From the NCBI RefSeq assembly GCF_001667925.1, contig NZ_LZJR01000154.1:62001-126000 (forward strand): 64,000 nt of DNA, written 5' to 3'. The position numbers were made by a program, and so were the translations under genes. Each line of letters starts with the position of its first letter. Position 1 is the stretch's first letter. This DNA is from Mycobacterium sp. E2479. GTDB lineage: Bacteria > Actinomycetota > Actinomycetes > Mycobacteriales > Mycobacteriaceae. Under the pieces are notes generated by a model. That model made no database searches, was not told the origin of the DNA, and saw nothing but the letters and a program-made list of their open reading frames with translations. Positions 29,791 through 46,174 of this stretch are shown here, in pieces.

Positions 29791-31464
29791 ATGGCCGAGT
29801 TGACAATCTCCGCTGATGACATCCAGAGCGCCATCGAGGAGTACGTAGGCTCTTTCACGTCCGACACCGCCCGGGAAGAGGTCGGTACCGTCGTCGACGC
29901 GGGGGATGGCATCGCGCACGTTGAAGGCCTGCCCTCGGTCATGACCCAGGAGCTGCTCGAGTTCCCCGGGGGCGTCCTGGGCGTCGCGCTCAACCTGGAC
30001 GAACACAGCGTCGGCGCGGTGATCCTGGGTGACTTCGAGAAGATCGAAGAAGGACAGCAAGTCAAGCGCACTGGCGAGGTCTTGTCGGTTCCCGTCGGCG
30101 ACGCGTTCCTGGGGCGCGTCGTCAATCCGCTCGGCGAGCCGATCGACGGACGCGGGGACATCGACACCGATATTCGCCGCGCGCTCGAGATCCAGGCGCC
30201 GTCGGTGGTGCAGCGGCAGAGCGTGAGCGAGCCGCTGCAGACCGGTATCAAGGCCATCGACGCGATGACCCCGATCGGTCGCGGCCAGCGCCAGCTGATC
30301 ATCGGTGACCGCAAGACCGGCAAGACCGCCGTCTGCGTGGACACCATCCTCAACCAGCGGGAGAACTGGGAGAGCGGCGACGAGCGCAAGCAGGTGCGCT
30401 GCGTGTACGTGGCCATCGGCCAGAAGGGCACCACGATCGCCTCGGTCCGGCGCGCCCTGGAAGAGGGCGGCGCGATGGACTACACGACCATCGTCGCGGC
30501 CCCGGCATCCGACTCCGCGGGCTTCAAATGGCTTGCGCCGTACACGGGTTCGGCGATCGCCCAGCACTGGATGTACGACGGCAAGCACGTGCTGATCGTC
30601 TTCGACGACCTGAGCAAGCAGGCTGAGGCGTACCGCGCGATCTCATTGCTGCTGCGCCGCCCGCCGGGTCGTGAGGCGTACCCCGGCGACGTGTTCTATC
30701 TCCACTCGCGCCTGTTGGAGCGCTGCGCCAAGCTGTCGGACGACCTCGGTGGTGGCTCACTGACCGGGTTGCCGATCATCGAGACCAAGGCCAACGACAT
30801 CTCTGCCTATATCCCCACCAACGTCATCTCGATCACCGACGGGCAGTGCTTCCTGGAGTCCGACCTGTTCAACCAGGGTGTGCGGCCCGCCATCAACGTC
30901 GGTGTGTCGGTGTCGCGCGTGGGTGGTGCGGCGCAGATCAAGGCGATGAAGGAAGTCGCGGGCTCGCTGCGACTCGACTTGTCGCAGTACCGCGAGCTGG
31001 AATCGTTCGCCGCCTTCGCCTCGGACTTGGATGCGACGTCCAAGGCCCAGCTGGAGCGCGGTGAGCGCCTGGTCGAGCTGCTGAAGCAGCCGCAGTACCA
31101 GCCCATGCCGGTTGAGGAGCAGGTGGTTTCGATCTTCCTGGGCACCGGCGGTCACCTGGACTCTGTTCCCGTCGAGGACGTGCGGCGTTTCGAGACCGAG
31201 CTGCTGGACCACATGCGGGCTTCGGAAGAGAAGTTCCTGGGCGGTGTCCGCGACAGCGGAAAACTCTCCGAAGAGGGCGAGAACCAGCTGACCGAGATCA
31301 TCAACAACTTCAAGAAGGGCTTCGCAGCCAGTGGCGGCGGATCGGTCGTGCCTGACGAGCACGTCGAGGCCCTGGACGAAGAGGAGCTGGAAAAAGAGTC
31401 CGTACAGGTCAAGAAGGAAAAGCCGAAGGAAAAGAAGAAAACCTCCGGCAAGGACAAGAAGTAG
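29791..31464 (+). CDS. atpA: ATP synthase F1 subunit alpha
   Basis: Non-catalytic nucleotide-binding subunit, 557 residues. Walker A is [10 protein letters not shown] and the alpha signature is [17 protein letters not shown]. The last 40 or so residues form a mycobacterial extension rich in Glu and Lys ([16 protein letters not shown]); in mycobacteria this tail suppresses ATP hydrolysis. ATG 29791 ([12 protein letters not shown]) is chosen; the frame is open back to 29728, overlapping the atpH stop. Confidence 0.98.
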   Translation: MAELTISADDIQSAIEEYVGSFTSDTAREEVGTVVDAGDGIAHVEGLPSVMTQELLEFPGGVLGVALNLDEHSVGAVILGDFEKIEEGQQVKRTGEVLSVPVGDAFLGRVVNPLGEPIDGRGDIDTDIRRALEIQAPSVVQRQSVSEPLQTGIKAIDAMTPIGRGQRQLIIGDRKTGKTAVCVDTILNQRENWESGDERKQVRCVYVAIGQKGTTIASVRRALEEGGAMDYTTIVAAPASDSAGFKWLAPYTGSAIAQHWMYDGKHVLIVFDDLSKQAEAYRAISLLLRRPPGREAYPGDVFYLHSRLLERCAKLSDDLGGGSLTGLPIIETKANDISAYIPTNVISITDGQCFLESDLFNQGVRPAINVGVSVSRVGGAAQIKAMKEVAGSLRLDLSQYRELESFAAFASDLDATSKAQLERGERLVELLKQPQYQPMPVEEQVVSIFLGTGGHLDSVPVEDVRRFETELLDHMRASEEKFLGGVRDSGKLSEEGENQLTEIINNFKKGFAASGGGSVVPDEHVEALDEEELEKESVQVKKEKPKEKKKTSGKDKK

Positions 31465-31470
31465 CTACCG

Positions 31471-32379
31471 ATGGCGGCAACACTTCGCGAATTACGCGGC
31501 CGGATTCGGTCGGCGGGGTCGATCAAGAAGATCACCAAGGCCCAGGAGATGATCGCGACCTCGCGCATCGGTAAGGCGCAGGCCCGGTTGGAATCCGCAC
31601 GGCCGTACGCGTTCCAGATCACGTCGATGCTCACCACGCTCTCCTCCGAAGCCGCGTTGGACCACCCTCTGCTGGTCGAACGAGAAGAGCCGAAGCGCGC
31701 CGGCGTGCTGGTGGTGTCGTCGGATCGCGGGTTGTGCGGCGCGTACAACTCGAGCATCTTTCGCCGCTCCGAGGAGCTGTTCTCCCTGCTGCGCGAGGAA
31801 GGTAAGACGCCGGTCGTCTACACGGTGGGCCGAAAGGCGCAGAACTACTTCAAGTTCCGCAACTGGGACATCACGGAATCGTGGACGGGCTTCTCCGAGC
31901 AACCCCAATATGAAAACGCCGCGGAGATCGCGTCCACGCTGGTCGAGACTTTCATGGCGGGGACCGGCGATGACGAGTCACAGGATGACCAGGGCGTCGA
32001 CGAACTGCACATCGTCTACTCGGAGTTCAAGTCGATGATGTCGCAGGCCGCGGTGGCGCACCGCATCGCTCCACTGGTCATGGAATACGTCGAGGACACC
32101 GAGGAACTCCATACGCTGTACTCGTTCGAGCCAGACGCGACAACGCTTTTCGAGGCTTTATTGCCGCGGTATGTGACGACCCGGGTGTACGCGGCGTTAC
32201 TCGAGTCGGCGGCATCGGAGCTCGCGTCGCGTCAACGAGCGATGAAGTCGGCAACGGACAACGCGGATGACCTGATCAAAGAGCTCACGCTGATGGCGAA
32301 CCGCGAGCGGCAGGCTCAGATCACCCAAGAGATCAGCGAAATCGTCGGTGGCGCAAACGCACTGGCCGACGCTAAGTAG
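31471..32379 (+). CDS. atpG: ATP synthase F1 subunit gamma
   Basis: Central rotor shaft, 302 residues. The conserved ends are [33 protein letters not shown] and the C-terminal helix ending [18 protein letters not shown]. Near residues 165-175 an acidic insertion, GDDESQDDQ, marks the extra loop specific to mycobacterial gamma, proposed to contact the c-ring region. It follows atpA by six bases. Confidence 0.97.
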   Translation: MAATLRELRGRIRSAGSIKKITKAQEMIATSRIGKAQARLESARPYAFQITSMLTTLSSEAALDHPLLVEREEPKRAGVLVVSSDRGLCGAYNSSIFRRSEELFSLLREEGKTPVVYTVGRKAQNYFKFRNWDITESWTGFSEQPQYENAAEIASTLVETFMAGTGDDESQDDQGVDELHIVYSEFKSMMSQAAVAHRIAPLVMEYVEDTEELHTLYSFEPDATTLFEALLPRYVTTRVYAALLESAASELASRQRAMKSATDNADDLIKELTLMANRERQAQITQEISEIVGGANALADAK

Positions 32380-33855
<1,476 letters not shown>

Positions 33856-33890
33856 GGCATGGGCGAGAAGGCTCTGAAAGGCTCTGTGGC

Positions 33891-34256
33891 ATGGCTGAAT
33901 TGAACGTTGAGATAGTCGCCGTCGACCGAAAGATCTGGTCGGGTGAGGCAACGTTTCTGTTCACCCGCACCACCGTCGGTGAGATCGGCATCCTGCCGCG
34001 GCACATCCCGCTGGTAGCGCAGTTGGTCGACGACGCAATGGTGCGCGTCGAAAGAGAGGGCGAAGACGATCTGCGGGTCGCGGTGGACGGCGGATTTTTA
34101 TCGGTCACCGAGGAATCGGTGACGATCCTCGCCGAATCCGCCGAGTTCGAGTCGGAGATCGACGAGAGCGCCGCCAGAGAGGCCGCTGAGTCTGACGATC
34201 CGCGCATCGCCGCCAAGGGGCGCGCGAGATTGCGTGCCGTCGGCGCGATCGACTAA
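33891..34256 (+). CDS. atpC: ATP synthase F1 subunit epsilon
   Basis: Rotor subunit that couples gamma to the c-ring; 121 residues. The N-terminal beta sandwich is [40 protein letters not shown]. The C-terminal helical part is short ([25 protein letters not shown]), as in M. tuberculosis, which limits its ability to inhibit hydrolysis by extension; the alpha tail may do this instead. Last classical atp gene, followed closely by a DUF2550 gene. Confidence 0.96.
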   Translation: MAELNVEIVAVDRKIWSGEATFLFTRTTVGEIGILPRHIPLVAQLVDDAMVRVEREGEDDLRVAVDGGFLSVTEESVTILAESAEFESEIDESAAREAAESDDPRIAAKGRARLRAVGAID

Positions 34257-34262
34257 CCGCCC

Positions 34263-34706
34263 ATGAGCGCGCCCATGGTCGGCATGGTCGTGCTGGTCGT
34301 CGTGCTGGCGAGCGCCGTCATCGGGCTGAGTTATCGGCTGTGGAAGCTGCGCCAGGGCGGCACGGCGGGGATCATGCGAGACATTCCCGCGGTCGGGGGC
34401 CACGGTTGGCGGCACGGCGTAATCCGTTATCGCGGAGGCGAAGCCGCTTTCTACCGGCTCTCCAGTGTGCGACTGTGGCCGGACCGGCGGCTGAGCCGGC
34501 GAGGCGTGGAGATCGTGTCCAGGCGGGCACCGCGCGGCGACGAGTTCGACATCATGACCGACGAGATCGTCGTCATCGAGTTGCGCGATACGACCCAGGA
34601 CCGCAGGTCTGGCTACGAGATCGCCTTGGATAAGGGCGCGTTGACCGCGTTCTTGTCCTGGCTGGAGTCACGTCCATCGCCGCGTTCCCGTCGGCGGAGC
34701 CTGTAG
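34263..34706 (+). CDS. DUF2550 membrane-anchored protein
   Basis: A 147-residue protein like Rv1312, with one N-terminal membrane helix (MVGMVVLVVVLASAVIGLSYRLW) and a soluble, Arg-rich domain (WRHGVIRYRGGEAAFYRLSSVRLWPDRRLSRRGVEIVSRR). It starts six bases after atpC, so it belongs to the atp transcript. The conserved location suggests a link with ATP synthase assembly or the membrane, but no function is established. Confidence 0.88.
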   Translation: MSAPMVGMVVLVVVLASAVIGLSYRLWKLRQGGTAGIMRDIPAVGGHGWRHGVIRYRGGEAAFYRLSSVRLWPDRRLSRRGVEIVSRRAPRGDEFDIMTDEIVVIELRDTTQDRRSGYEIALDKGALTAFLSWLESRPSPRSRRRSL

Positions 34707-34747
34707 ACCGCGCCACCCTAGACGGGGAAGGACGACGACCGGCGGGA

Positions 34748-35332
34748 CTAACTCGTGGTGGCGTTGTCGCCGCCCGGTTTCCACAACACGTCGCCGTCGG
34801 GGTTGGCCACGCGCGACAGGATAAAAAGCAGATCTGACAGACGGTTCAGGTATTTCGCGGGCAGGACGTTGACCTGCCCCGGTGCGGCATCGACGGCCGC
34901 CCACGCCGAGCGCTCGGCTCGGCGTACCACGGTGCGGGCCACGTGCAGCAACGCCGACAACGGCGAACCACCGGGCAGTACAAAGGAATTCAACTTCGGC
35001 AACGGCTCGTTGTATGCGTCGCACCACTTTTCGAGTCGGTCAATGTAGGGCTGGGTGACGCGCAGCGGAGGATACTCGGGATTCTCGACAACAGGGGTCG
35101 ACAGATCCGCCCCGGCATCGAACAAATCGTTTTGGATCTGCCGCAACACGCCCATGAGCTTCTCGTCCGGCTGACCCACCGCGACGGCTACGCCTATCGC
35201 CGAGTTGGCTTCGTCGCAATCGGCGTAGGCCACCAGGCGAGGATCATTCTTGGAGACCCGCGAGAAGTCGCTCAATCCCGTCGTTCCATCATCGCCGGTT
35301 CGTGTGTAGATGCGAGTCAGGTGTACAGCCAT
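34748..35332 (-). CDS. pduO: ATP:cob(I)alamin adenosyltransferase (PduO type)
   Basis: Transfers adenosyl from ATP to cob(I)alamin to make adenosylcobalamin; 194 residues, trimeric helical bundle. Signature: TRIYTRTGDDGTTGLSDFSRVSKNDPRLVAYADCDEANSAIG at the N-terminus and the RTVVRRAERSAW ... YLNRLSDLLFILSR active-site helices. ATG 35332 (MAVHLTR) is used; the frame is open 13 codons further up. Product feeds methylmalonyl-CoA mutase, whose partner epimerase is also in this window. Confidence 0.95.
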   Translation of the reverse strand: MAVHLTRIYTRTGDDGTTGLSDFSRVSKNDPRLVAYADCDEANSAIGVAVAVGQPDEKLMGVLRQIQNDLFDAGADLSTPVVENPEYPPLRVTQPYIDRLEKWCDAYNEPLPKLNSFVLPGGSPLSALLHVARTVVRRAERSAWAAVDAAPGQVNVLPAKYLNRLSDLLFILSRVANPDGDVLWKPGGDNATTS

Positions 35333-35400
35333 GAGCAAACCGTACTCGGGTGTGGGTTGGCTGACTGACAAGCCGATACCGCTTCACTAGACTGACCCGG

Positions 35401-36654
35401 GTGGCTGAGCGATTCGTGGTGACCGGCGGCAACCGGTTGTCAGGCGAAGTCGCAGTCGGGGGCGCAAAAAACAGCGTGCTCAAGCTGATGGCCGCGACGC
35501 TGTTGGCCGAAGGCACCAGCACGATCACCAACTGCCCCGACATCCTCGATGTGCCGCTGATGGCGGAGGTGCTGCGCGGCCTGGGCGCGACCGTCGAATT
35601 AGACGGTGATGTCGCCCGAATCACCTCTCCGGATGAACCGAAATACGACGCCGATTTCGCCGCGGTGCGACAATTCCGCGCGTCGGTGTGCGTGCTGGGA
35701 CCGCTGGTTGGCCGGTGCAAGCGCGCCCGCGTCGCGCTGCCGGGAGGCGACGCGATTGGATCACGCCCGCTGGACATGCATCAGGCCGGCCTGCGTCAGC
35801 TCGGTGCGCAATGCAACATCGAGCACGGATGCGTGGTGGCCCAGGCCGATACGTTGCGCGGCGCGGAGATTCAGCTGGAATTCCCTTCGGTGGGAGCCAC
35901 CGAGAACATCCTGATGGCCGCGGTCGTCGCCGAGGGCGTAACCACCATCCACAATGCGGCGCGCGAGCCCGACGTGGTGGATCTGTGCACCATGTTGAAC
36001 CAGATGGGCGCGCAGATCGAGGGGGCGGGCTCGCCGACGATGACCATCATCGGCGTTCCAAAGCTGCACCCGACCGAGCATCGCGTGATCGGGGATCGCA
36101 TCGTCGCCGCCACGTGGGGCATCGCCGCCGCGATAACCCGCGGAGACATCACGGTGACCGGCATCGACCCCGCGCACCTGCAGGTGGTGCTGCATAAGCT
36201 GCACGACGCGGGCGCCACCGTGACCCAAACCGACGACAGCTTTCGGGTGGCGCAGTACGAGCGTCCGAAGGCCGTCAATGTCGCGACCCTGCCGTTTCCG
36301 GGGTTTCCGACCGACCTGCAGCCGATGGCGATCGCCCTGGCCTCGATCGCGGACGGTACGTCGATGATCACCGAGAACGTATTCGAGGCGCGCTTTCGAT
36401 TCGTTGAAGAAATGATCCGCCTTGGCGCCGATGCCCGGACAGACGGACATCACGCCGTCGTGCGGGGCTTGCCGCAATTGTCGAGTGCGCCGGTGTGGTG
36501 TTCGGACATCCGGGCGGGTGCCGGCCTGGTTTTGGCCGGCCTCGTCGCCGACGGAGACACTGAGGTCCACGACGTCTTCCACATCGATCGTGGCTACCCG
36601 CTGTTCGTGGAAAACCTGGCGATTTTGGGAGCGGAGATCGAGCGGGTACAGTAA
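35401..36654 (+). CDS. murA: UDP-GlcNAc 1-carboxyvinyltransferase
   Basis: First committed peptidoglycan step, adding enolpyruvate from PEP to UDP-GlcNAc; 417 residues. N-terminal [19 protein letters not shown] and the two-lobed EPT fold are clear. The active-site loop reads [15 protein letters not shown], so residue 117 is Asp in place of the Cys attacked by fosfomycin, as in M. tuberculosis. GTG start. The rRNA operon promoters follow directly. Confidence 0.97.
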   Translation: MAERFVVTGGNRLSGEVAVGGAKNSVLKLMAATLLAEGTSTITNCPDILDVPLMAEVLRGLGATVELDGDVARITSPDEPKYDADFAAVRQFRASVCVLGPLVGRCKRARVALPGGDAIGSRPLDMHQAGLRQLGAQCNIEHGCVVAQADTLRGAEIQLEFPSVGATENILMAAVVAEGVTTIHNAAREPDVVDLCTMLNQMGAQIEGAGSPTMTIIGVPKLHPTEHRVIGDRIVAATWGIAAAITRGDITVTGIDPAHLQVVLHKLHDAGATVTQTDDSFRVAQYERPKAVNVATLPFPGFPTDLQPMAIALASIADGTSMITENVFEARFRFVEEMIRLGADARTDGHHAVVRGLPQLSSAPVWCSDIRAGAGLVLAGLVADGDTEVHDVFHIDRGYPLFVENLAILGAEIERVQ

Positions 36655-36723
36655 CCAAAGGCCAAGTCCCCCAGGCCTCCACAGCCGCGTATCACCAACG
36701 CGAAGGTGGACGAAAGCGGGGCC

Positions 36724-36753
36724 TTGACTCCCTCGCTGGATTGGTACTAGCCT
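36724..36753 (+). promoter_or_regulatory. rRNA operon promoter P1
   Basis: TTGACT (36724-36729) and TAGCCT (36748-36753) are spaced by 18 bases. They lie 70 bases after murA, in the position of mycobacterial rrnA P1. Confidence 0.7.
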
Positions 36754-36800
36754 GGCACGGCCGCTCCCGAGATGGTCTCCCGAAGATCAGATCCTGGGAG

Positions 36801-36830
36801 TTGACGGACCCGTCAGACCTGTATTAAGCT
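36801..36830 (+). promoter_or_regulatory. rRNA operon promoter PCL1
   Basis: TTGACG (36801-36806) and TAAGCT (36825-36830) with an 18-base spacer, followed by the GGCAGGGTTG motif that also follows this promoter in M. tuberculosis. Likely the main rRNA promoter. Confidence 0.78.
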
Positions 36831-36863
36831 GGCAGGGTTGCCCCAAAACGGGCGAAACAAGTG

Positions 36864-36954
36864 TTGTTTGAGAACTCAATAGTGTGTTTGGTCTTTTTAT
36901 TTTGTTGTTGTTTTTTTGGCCATACCTAAACACTCCCCGTGTGTCGGTATGGCC
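36864..36954 (+). promoter_or_regulatory. rRNA leader: antitermination/processing elements
   Basis: The leader contains the conserved actinobacterial element TTGTTTGAGAACTCAATAG (36864-36882), then a T-rich stretch and a hairpin, GGCCATACC (36918-36926) with GGTATGGCC (36946-36954). The 17 bases 36875-36891 pair with 38660-38676 in the 16S-23S spacer (15 Watson-Crick and 2 G-U pairs), forming the stem that encloses precursor 16S for RNase III cutting. Confidence 0.75.
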
Positions 36955-37024
36955 GTATTTGATGCCAGTTTTTGGCGTCTTGTCAGGTATCTCTGATTTG
37001 AATTCACCTCGTTCTGCGAGGAGT

Positions 37025-41952
<4,928 letters not shown>

Positions 41953-42041
41953 ACACAATCGCAACCACACTCCAGTTCGACGGCTATTCGCCGCAGAACA
42001 ACTTTGACGCCACACCCCCCACCAAACAAATTTAAATAGAG

Positions 42042-42156
42042 TTACGGCGGCCACAGCGACAGGGAAACGCCCGGTCCCATTCCGAACCCGGAAGCTAAGC
42101 CTGTCAGCGCCGATGATACTGCCCATACGGGTGGAAAAGTAGGACACCGCCGAACA
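42042..42156 (+). rRNA. rrf: 5S ribosomal RNA
   Basis: A 115-nt 5S rRNA from TTACGGCGGCCACAGCG to ACACCGCCGAACA; the terminal GGCGG/CCGCC helix closes. The 89-base gap after 23S carries the 3' strand of the 23S processing stem. Confidence 0.97.
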
Positions 42157-42160
42157 TACA

Positions 42161-42192
42161 CAAAAACACCCCCGGCAACGGGGGTGTTTTTG
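42161..42192 (+). terminator. rRNA operon terminator
   Basis: CAAAAACACCCCC (42161-42173) and GGGGGTGTTTTTG (42180-42192) pair perfectly around a six-base loop, ending in TTTTT. A strong intrinsic terminator; the A-rich left arm lets it also act on minus-strand ogt transcripts. Confidence 0.92.
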
Positions 42193-42217
42193 CATCTGCA
42201 AATAAATGGCGGAATTT

Positions 42218-42721
42218 TCAATCGAATAGCGATAAATCCATCTGGGCCGTCGTGTGCCTGCGCTCCATATCGAGAAGCGTTCGTTTTCGGTCGAGTCCGC
42301 CGCCGTAGCCGGTAAGGCTGCCGTTGGCGCCGATGACCCGGTGGCACGGAACGACGATCGCGATCGGGTTGTGTCCATTGGCCAAACCCACCGCGCGTGC
42401 CGACCCGGTAGCTCCGATCTGATCGGCGATCTGTCCATAGGATCGCGTCTGCCCATACGGGATCGTCAGCAGCGCCTCCCATACCTTGCGCTGGAATTCG
42501 GAGCCGCGCAGGTCGAAGTCGAAGTCGAAGTCGGTGCGTTCGCCGGCGAAATACGCGCCGAGTTGCTCGACGGCCTCGCCGAACGCCCGCGGGTTCGGCG
42601 ACCAGTCGGTGCGGTTCGGCTCGTAGGTCTGGTCGACCATGCGCAGATTCGTCAGCACCGAGCCGCGACCAGCAAGGGTCAGCAGTCCGATTGGGCTGTC
42701 GATGGTTCGGTACTCGATCAT
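42218..42721 (-). CDS. ogt: Methylated-DNA-protein cysteine methyltransferase
   Basis: Suicide repair protein removing alkyl groups from O6-guanine; 167 residues. The acceptor cysteine is in IAIVVPCHRVIGANG, preceded by the HTH helix SYGQIADQIGATGSARAVG with the arginine finger. Its ATG lies inside the alkA stop (ATGA at 42721-42718). The frame is open further upstream within alkA, but MIEYRTIDSPIG is the known start. Ends 26 bp before the rRNA terminator. Confidence 0.96.
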   Translation of the reverse strand: MIEYRTIDSPIGLLTLAGRGSVLTNLRMVDQTYEPNRTDWSPNPRAFGEAVEQLGAYFAGERTDFDFDFDLRGSEFQRKVWEALLTIPYGQTRSYGQIADQIGATGSARAVGLANGHNPIAIVVPCHRVIGANGSLTGYGGGLDRKRTLLDMERRHTTAQMDLSLFD

Positions 42722-44205
42722 GCGACCTCCTGTGGCGGCCAACGGTTTACCGGATGTTCGAGAGTGGACCAAAGGTATTGGGTGGCATAGGAACGCCAGG
42801 GTCGCCACCGCGCACTGCGCGCGACGAGCGAGCGCTCGTCGGACGGCAGGCCCAGCTGTTTGGCGGCCATGCGCAGGCCCAGATCGCTGGCGGGAAACGC
42901 GTCAGGATCGCCCAGGCCGCGCATTGCGATCACTTCCGCGGTCCATGGGCCGACCCCTGGCAAGCCGAGCAATTGCCTTCGGGCGCTTTCCCAGTCGCAG
43001 CCGGCGCTCAACACGACAGTTCCGGCGGCGAGGCCGCCGACCAGAGCACTCAGTGTCCGCTGCCGGGCCTTGGGCACGGCCAAATGGATGGGGTCGATGT
43101 CCGCGAGCTGCTCAACGGCGGGGAAGGTGTGGGTCAACGTTCCGTCGGGATCGTTGATCGGCTGCCCGTAGGCGGCGACCAGGCGCCCCGCATGGGTGCT
43201 CGCCGCCTTGGTGGACACCTGCTGGCCCAGCACCGCGCGCACCGCCAGTTCGGCTTCGTCAACCGTGCGCGGGATCCGTTGCCCCGGCGCCTTGGCTAAG
43301 ACGGCGCAGAACTCCGCGTCGTCGCTCAGCGCTTCGTCCACCGCCTCCGGGTCGGCATCGAGGTCCAGCAGCCGTCGGCAACGCGCGATAGCGGTTGTCA
43401 GATCACGAAAATCGTCGAGCACGAGCACGCACCGGACATGATCCACGGCGGGGGTCAGGGTGACGATTGCGTTGCCGAACGGAAGGCGCAGACTGCGACG
43501 GTAGGCGCCGTCGCGGACTTCCTCGCAACCGGGCACCGTGCTTGCGGCCAGATGACCGAAGACGCCGGCGAAGGCGAAGGGTGTGCGTACCGGGAGCCGA
43601 AGGCACACGGGGCCGGGGGAATTCGAGGTCAAGCCGGGGGGTGTCGTCGCGCGCTGGCGCAGCGCGCGCGGTGTGCTCTCGAAGACGGAGCGCACGGTGT
43701 CGTTGAACTGACGGATGCTGGAAAAACCGGCGGCGAAGGCGACATCGCCGAATGGCAGGTCCGTGGTTTCGATGAGCACTCGGGCGGTCTGCGCACGTTG
43801 CGCGCGGGCCAGCGCGAGTGGGCCGGCCCCAACCTCAGCCTGTAACAGGCGCTCCAGCTGTCTGGCGGTGTAACCGAGGTGGGCGGCCAGGCCGCCGACA
43901 CCTTCGCGGTCCACCGTCCCGTCGGCGATCAGGCGCATCGTCCGCGCCACGACATCACCGCGCACATTCCACTCCGGAGAGCCTGGGGACGCGTCGGGGC
44001 GGCAGCGCTTGCATGCTCGAAAGCCCGCTCGCTGCGCGGCCGCTGCCGTCGGGTAAAACCGCACGTTACGCGCGAACGGCGGCCGCACGGGGCAGCTGGG
44101 CCGGCAATAGATGCGGGTGGTCAGCACCGCGGTGACGAACCATCCGTCGAACCGGGCGTCCTTGGACTGGACGGCGCGGTAACAACGTTCGAAATCGCTG
44201 TGCAC
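42718..44205 (-). CDS. alkA: Ada/AlkA fusion: methylphosphotriester repair regulator and DNA glycosylase
   Basis: A 495-residue three-part protein. Residues 1-75 are the Ada zinc domain with four Cys (YCRPSCPVRPP and CKRCRPD), the methyl acceptor for phosphotriesters and alkylation sensor. Residues 80-180 are an AraC-type HTH (FGDVAFAAGFSSIRQFND). The rest is an AlkA glycosylase with HhH-GPD (LPGVGPWTAEVIAMRGLGDPDAFPASDLGLR), whose Asp excises alkylated bases. GTG 44205 (VHSDFERCYRA). Couples to ogt; likely self-regulated. Confidence 0.95.
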   Translation of the reverse strand: MHSDFERCYRAVQSKDARFDGWFVTAVLTTRIYCRPSCPVRPPFARNVRFYPTAAAAQRAGFRACKRCRPDASPGSPEWNVRGDVVARTMRLIADGTVDREGVGGLAAHLGYTARQLERLLQAEVGAGPLALARAQRAQTARVLIETTDLPFGDVAFAAGFSSIRQFNDTVRSVFESTPRALRQRATTPPGLTSNSPGPVCLRLPVRTPFAFAGVFGHLAASTVPGCEEVRDGAYRRSLRLPFGNAIVTLTPAVDHVRCVLVLDDFRDLTTAIARCRRLLDLDADPEAVDEALSDDAEFCAVLAKAPGQRIPRTVDEAELAVRAVLGQQVSTKAASTHAGRLVAAYGQPINDPDGTLTHTFPAVEQLADIDPIHLAVPKARQRTLSALVGGLAAGTVVLSAGCDWESARRQLLGLPGVGPWTAEVIAMRGLGDPDAFPASDLGLRMAAKQLGLPSDERSLVARSARWRPWRSYATQYLWSTLEHPVNRWPPQEVA

Positions 44206-44527
44206 GGTTCCAGACTTACACCCGTCCACCGACAAAACTAGCGGAAAAGCGACATCGTCGTGACGGCCGGTTTGGGACCTGACTATTACCAGACAGCGGT
44301 CTGAGCCCGGATCACCAACGAATGCGCGTAGCCAAGAAGACACGTACCCGCTCAGGTGCCGACCGGGATCGCCCACCTGGCGCACGCAGTGGCGGGCCCG
44401 CAATACCGGACTGGGCGAACCGCCCGGCCTTGTCCGCGGGACCGCTCACCGACATTGCAAGTACGTGAAACTTTCGATCAGACGTTATGCAATTGTCGCC
44501 GCGCCCATTCAACTCGAAACCAATCAT
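44206..44527. other. Intergenic region between alkA and the cyclase gene
   Basis: These 322 bases hold no convincing gene. The part next to 44205 must carry the alkA promoter. A small hairpin, CAGAC-AGCG-GTCTG, lies at 44290-44303 without a T tract. A 71-codon minus-strand frame (44312-44527) has no recognisable features and is not called. Confidence 0.5.
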
Positions 44528-46138
44528 TCACCGGTCGACCGGCGACGCCAGCTGAGTGGGACGCTCATACCCGCGCAGGGTGACGGTGTCGCCCAAAGAC
44601 CAACGGGCTCGCTCGTTTTCGCTCGCATGCTCGACGGCGTCCGCCGTCGCGAGAAGCGGCGTCGAGTGCGACTTGGCAAGCTCGCACAGGCGGGCCGCCT
44701 CGTTGACCGGCTCACCGATCACGGTGTATTCGAAACGCTCCCTGGCGCCGACGTTTCCGGCAACGGCACGACCCGCAGCGACACCGATGCCAGCCGAGAG
44801 CTCAGACATTTCATTGGCCAGTCGCTCGGTGATGCGGCGCGCGGCAGCGAGTGCCGCGTCCTCCGGGTTGTCGAGGTGGTTCGGTGCTCCGAAGATCGCC
44901 AGCGACGCATCGCCTTCGAACTTGTTGACCAGCCCGCGATGTCGATCCACTTCTTCGACGACGATGGCGAAAAATTGGTTCAGTACACTGACGACTTCGG
45001 CCGGTGGCCTGTTCGTCACCAACTGCGTGGAACCGACGATATCGATGAAGACCACGGCGACGTGGCGCTCTTCGCCACCCAGCTTCGGCCGCTCGCGCTC
45101 GGCGGCCAGGGCGACTTCGCGGCCCACGTGCCGGCCGAAAAGGTCACGCACGCGTTCCCGTTCGCGCAAACCATCGACCATCGCGTTGAAACCGCGCTGC
45201 AACTCACCGAGTTCGGTTCCGTCGAACACGACCAGATCGCCGCGGAGGTTTCCCTGCTCGACGCGTCGCAGCGCCGCCATGACTACGCGCACCGGTGTCG
45301 CCGTCAGCCAGGCCAGGATCCACATCAAGACGCATCCGAAGATCAGCGTCGCAAACGACACCATCAGCACCGCGACCGCGAACTCGGTCTCGGTCAAGTT
45401 TCGCATCAGAATTTGGAATGTGGTCAGCACGATAATGCCGATGACCGGCACACCCGACCCGAGGAACCACACCGTCATGGTCCGGCCCATGATGCCGGCC
45501 GTCAGTCGCCGTGGCGGTGGCCCCGCCTCGAGCGCCTGGGCCGCCACCGGCCGCAGCGCGAACTCAGCGAGCAGATAGCTCCCGGTGGCCACCAGAATGC
45601 CGCAGAAGCCCACCCCAACGAGGAACCGCGGGATAAACAAGGTGTTGACCAGGCCGTAGAGGACCGTCAGCACTACCGCCCCGACGCCCCACAGAATGAG
45701 GTCGACCAGCGCGATTCGCCACGGGGCGACGAACGTGTTGCGCTCGTCCTCAGGGGTCGGCGGGCGCTCCTCGATCGCCCACCGCAATACGAGCACGGTC
45801 CGGCGAGTGATCCAGTAGACACCCACGGTCAGTGCGAGTGCGATATAGGCCGGCGCGGCGCCGAAGGTGACCCACCAGGGCGCGTCGTGGAACACGCTCG
45901 GTGCGGGGATGGCGACCGTCACCAACAGCAGCGCGGCGCCGATGCCGATCAGGTTTGCGCCCAGCACCAGCACGGTCAGGATGACCTGAATGCGGATGCG
46001 TCGGCGTTGTTGGCTCTCCGAGACCCGCCCGAGTAGGAACGACCCGTACGCCGGGGTTTCCGGCAGGCGGCCGCTCTGACGGGTGACTCTCTCAAGCACC
46101 CTGCCCAGGCGTTTTGCGATGGTCTGGTTGGCCAACAT
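44528..46138 (-). CDS. Membrane-bound class III adenylate cyclase (Rv1318c-Rv1320c type)
   Basis: A 536-residue membrane cyclase making cAMP. Six hydrophobic helices occupy about residues 45-285, then a HAMP linker ([41 protein letters not shown]) and the catalytic domain. Catalytic residues are visible: metal Asp in [12 protein letters not shown], substrate Lys and Asp in [13 protein letters not shown], and Asn/Arg in [12 protein letters not shown]. tuberculosis has three tandem genes of this type here; this window has one. Divergent from nucS with 36 bp between. Confidence 0.93.
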   Translation of the reverse strand: MLANQTIAKRLGRVLERVTRQSGRLPETPAYGSFLLGRVSESQQRRRIRIQVILTVLVLGANLIGIGAALLLVTVAIPAPSVFHDAPWWVTFGAAPAYIALALTVGVYWITRRTVLVLRWAIEERPPTPEDERNTFVAPWRIALVDLILWGVGAVVLTVLYGLVNTLFIPRFLVGVGFCGILVATGSYLLAEFALRPVAAQALEAGPPPRRLTAGIMGRTMTVWFLGSGVPVIGIIVLTTFQILMRNLTETEFAVAVLMVSFATLIFGCVLMWILAWLTATPVRVVMAALRRVEQGNLRGDLVVFDGTELGELQRGFNAMVDGLRERERVRDLFGRHVGREVALAAERERPKLGGEERHVAVVFIDIVGSTQLVTNRPPAEVVSVLNQFFAIVVEEVDRHRGLVNKFEGDASLAIFGAPNHLDNPEDAALAAARRITERLANEMSELSAGIGVAAGRAVAGNVGARERFEYTVIGEPVNEAARLCELAKSHSTPLLATADAVEHASENERARWSLGDTVTLRGYERPTQLASPVDR

Positions 46139-46174
46139 CGTGGCGTCAGCCTATGTCGTCGGCGAGCCTTTAAG

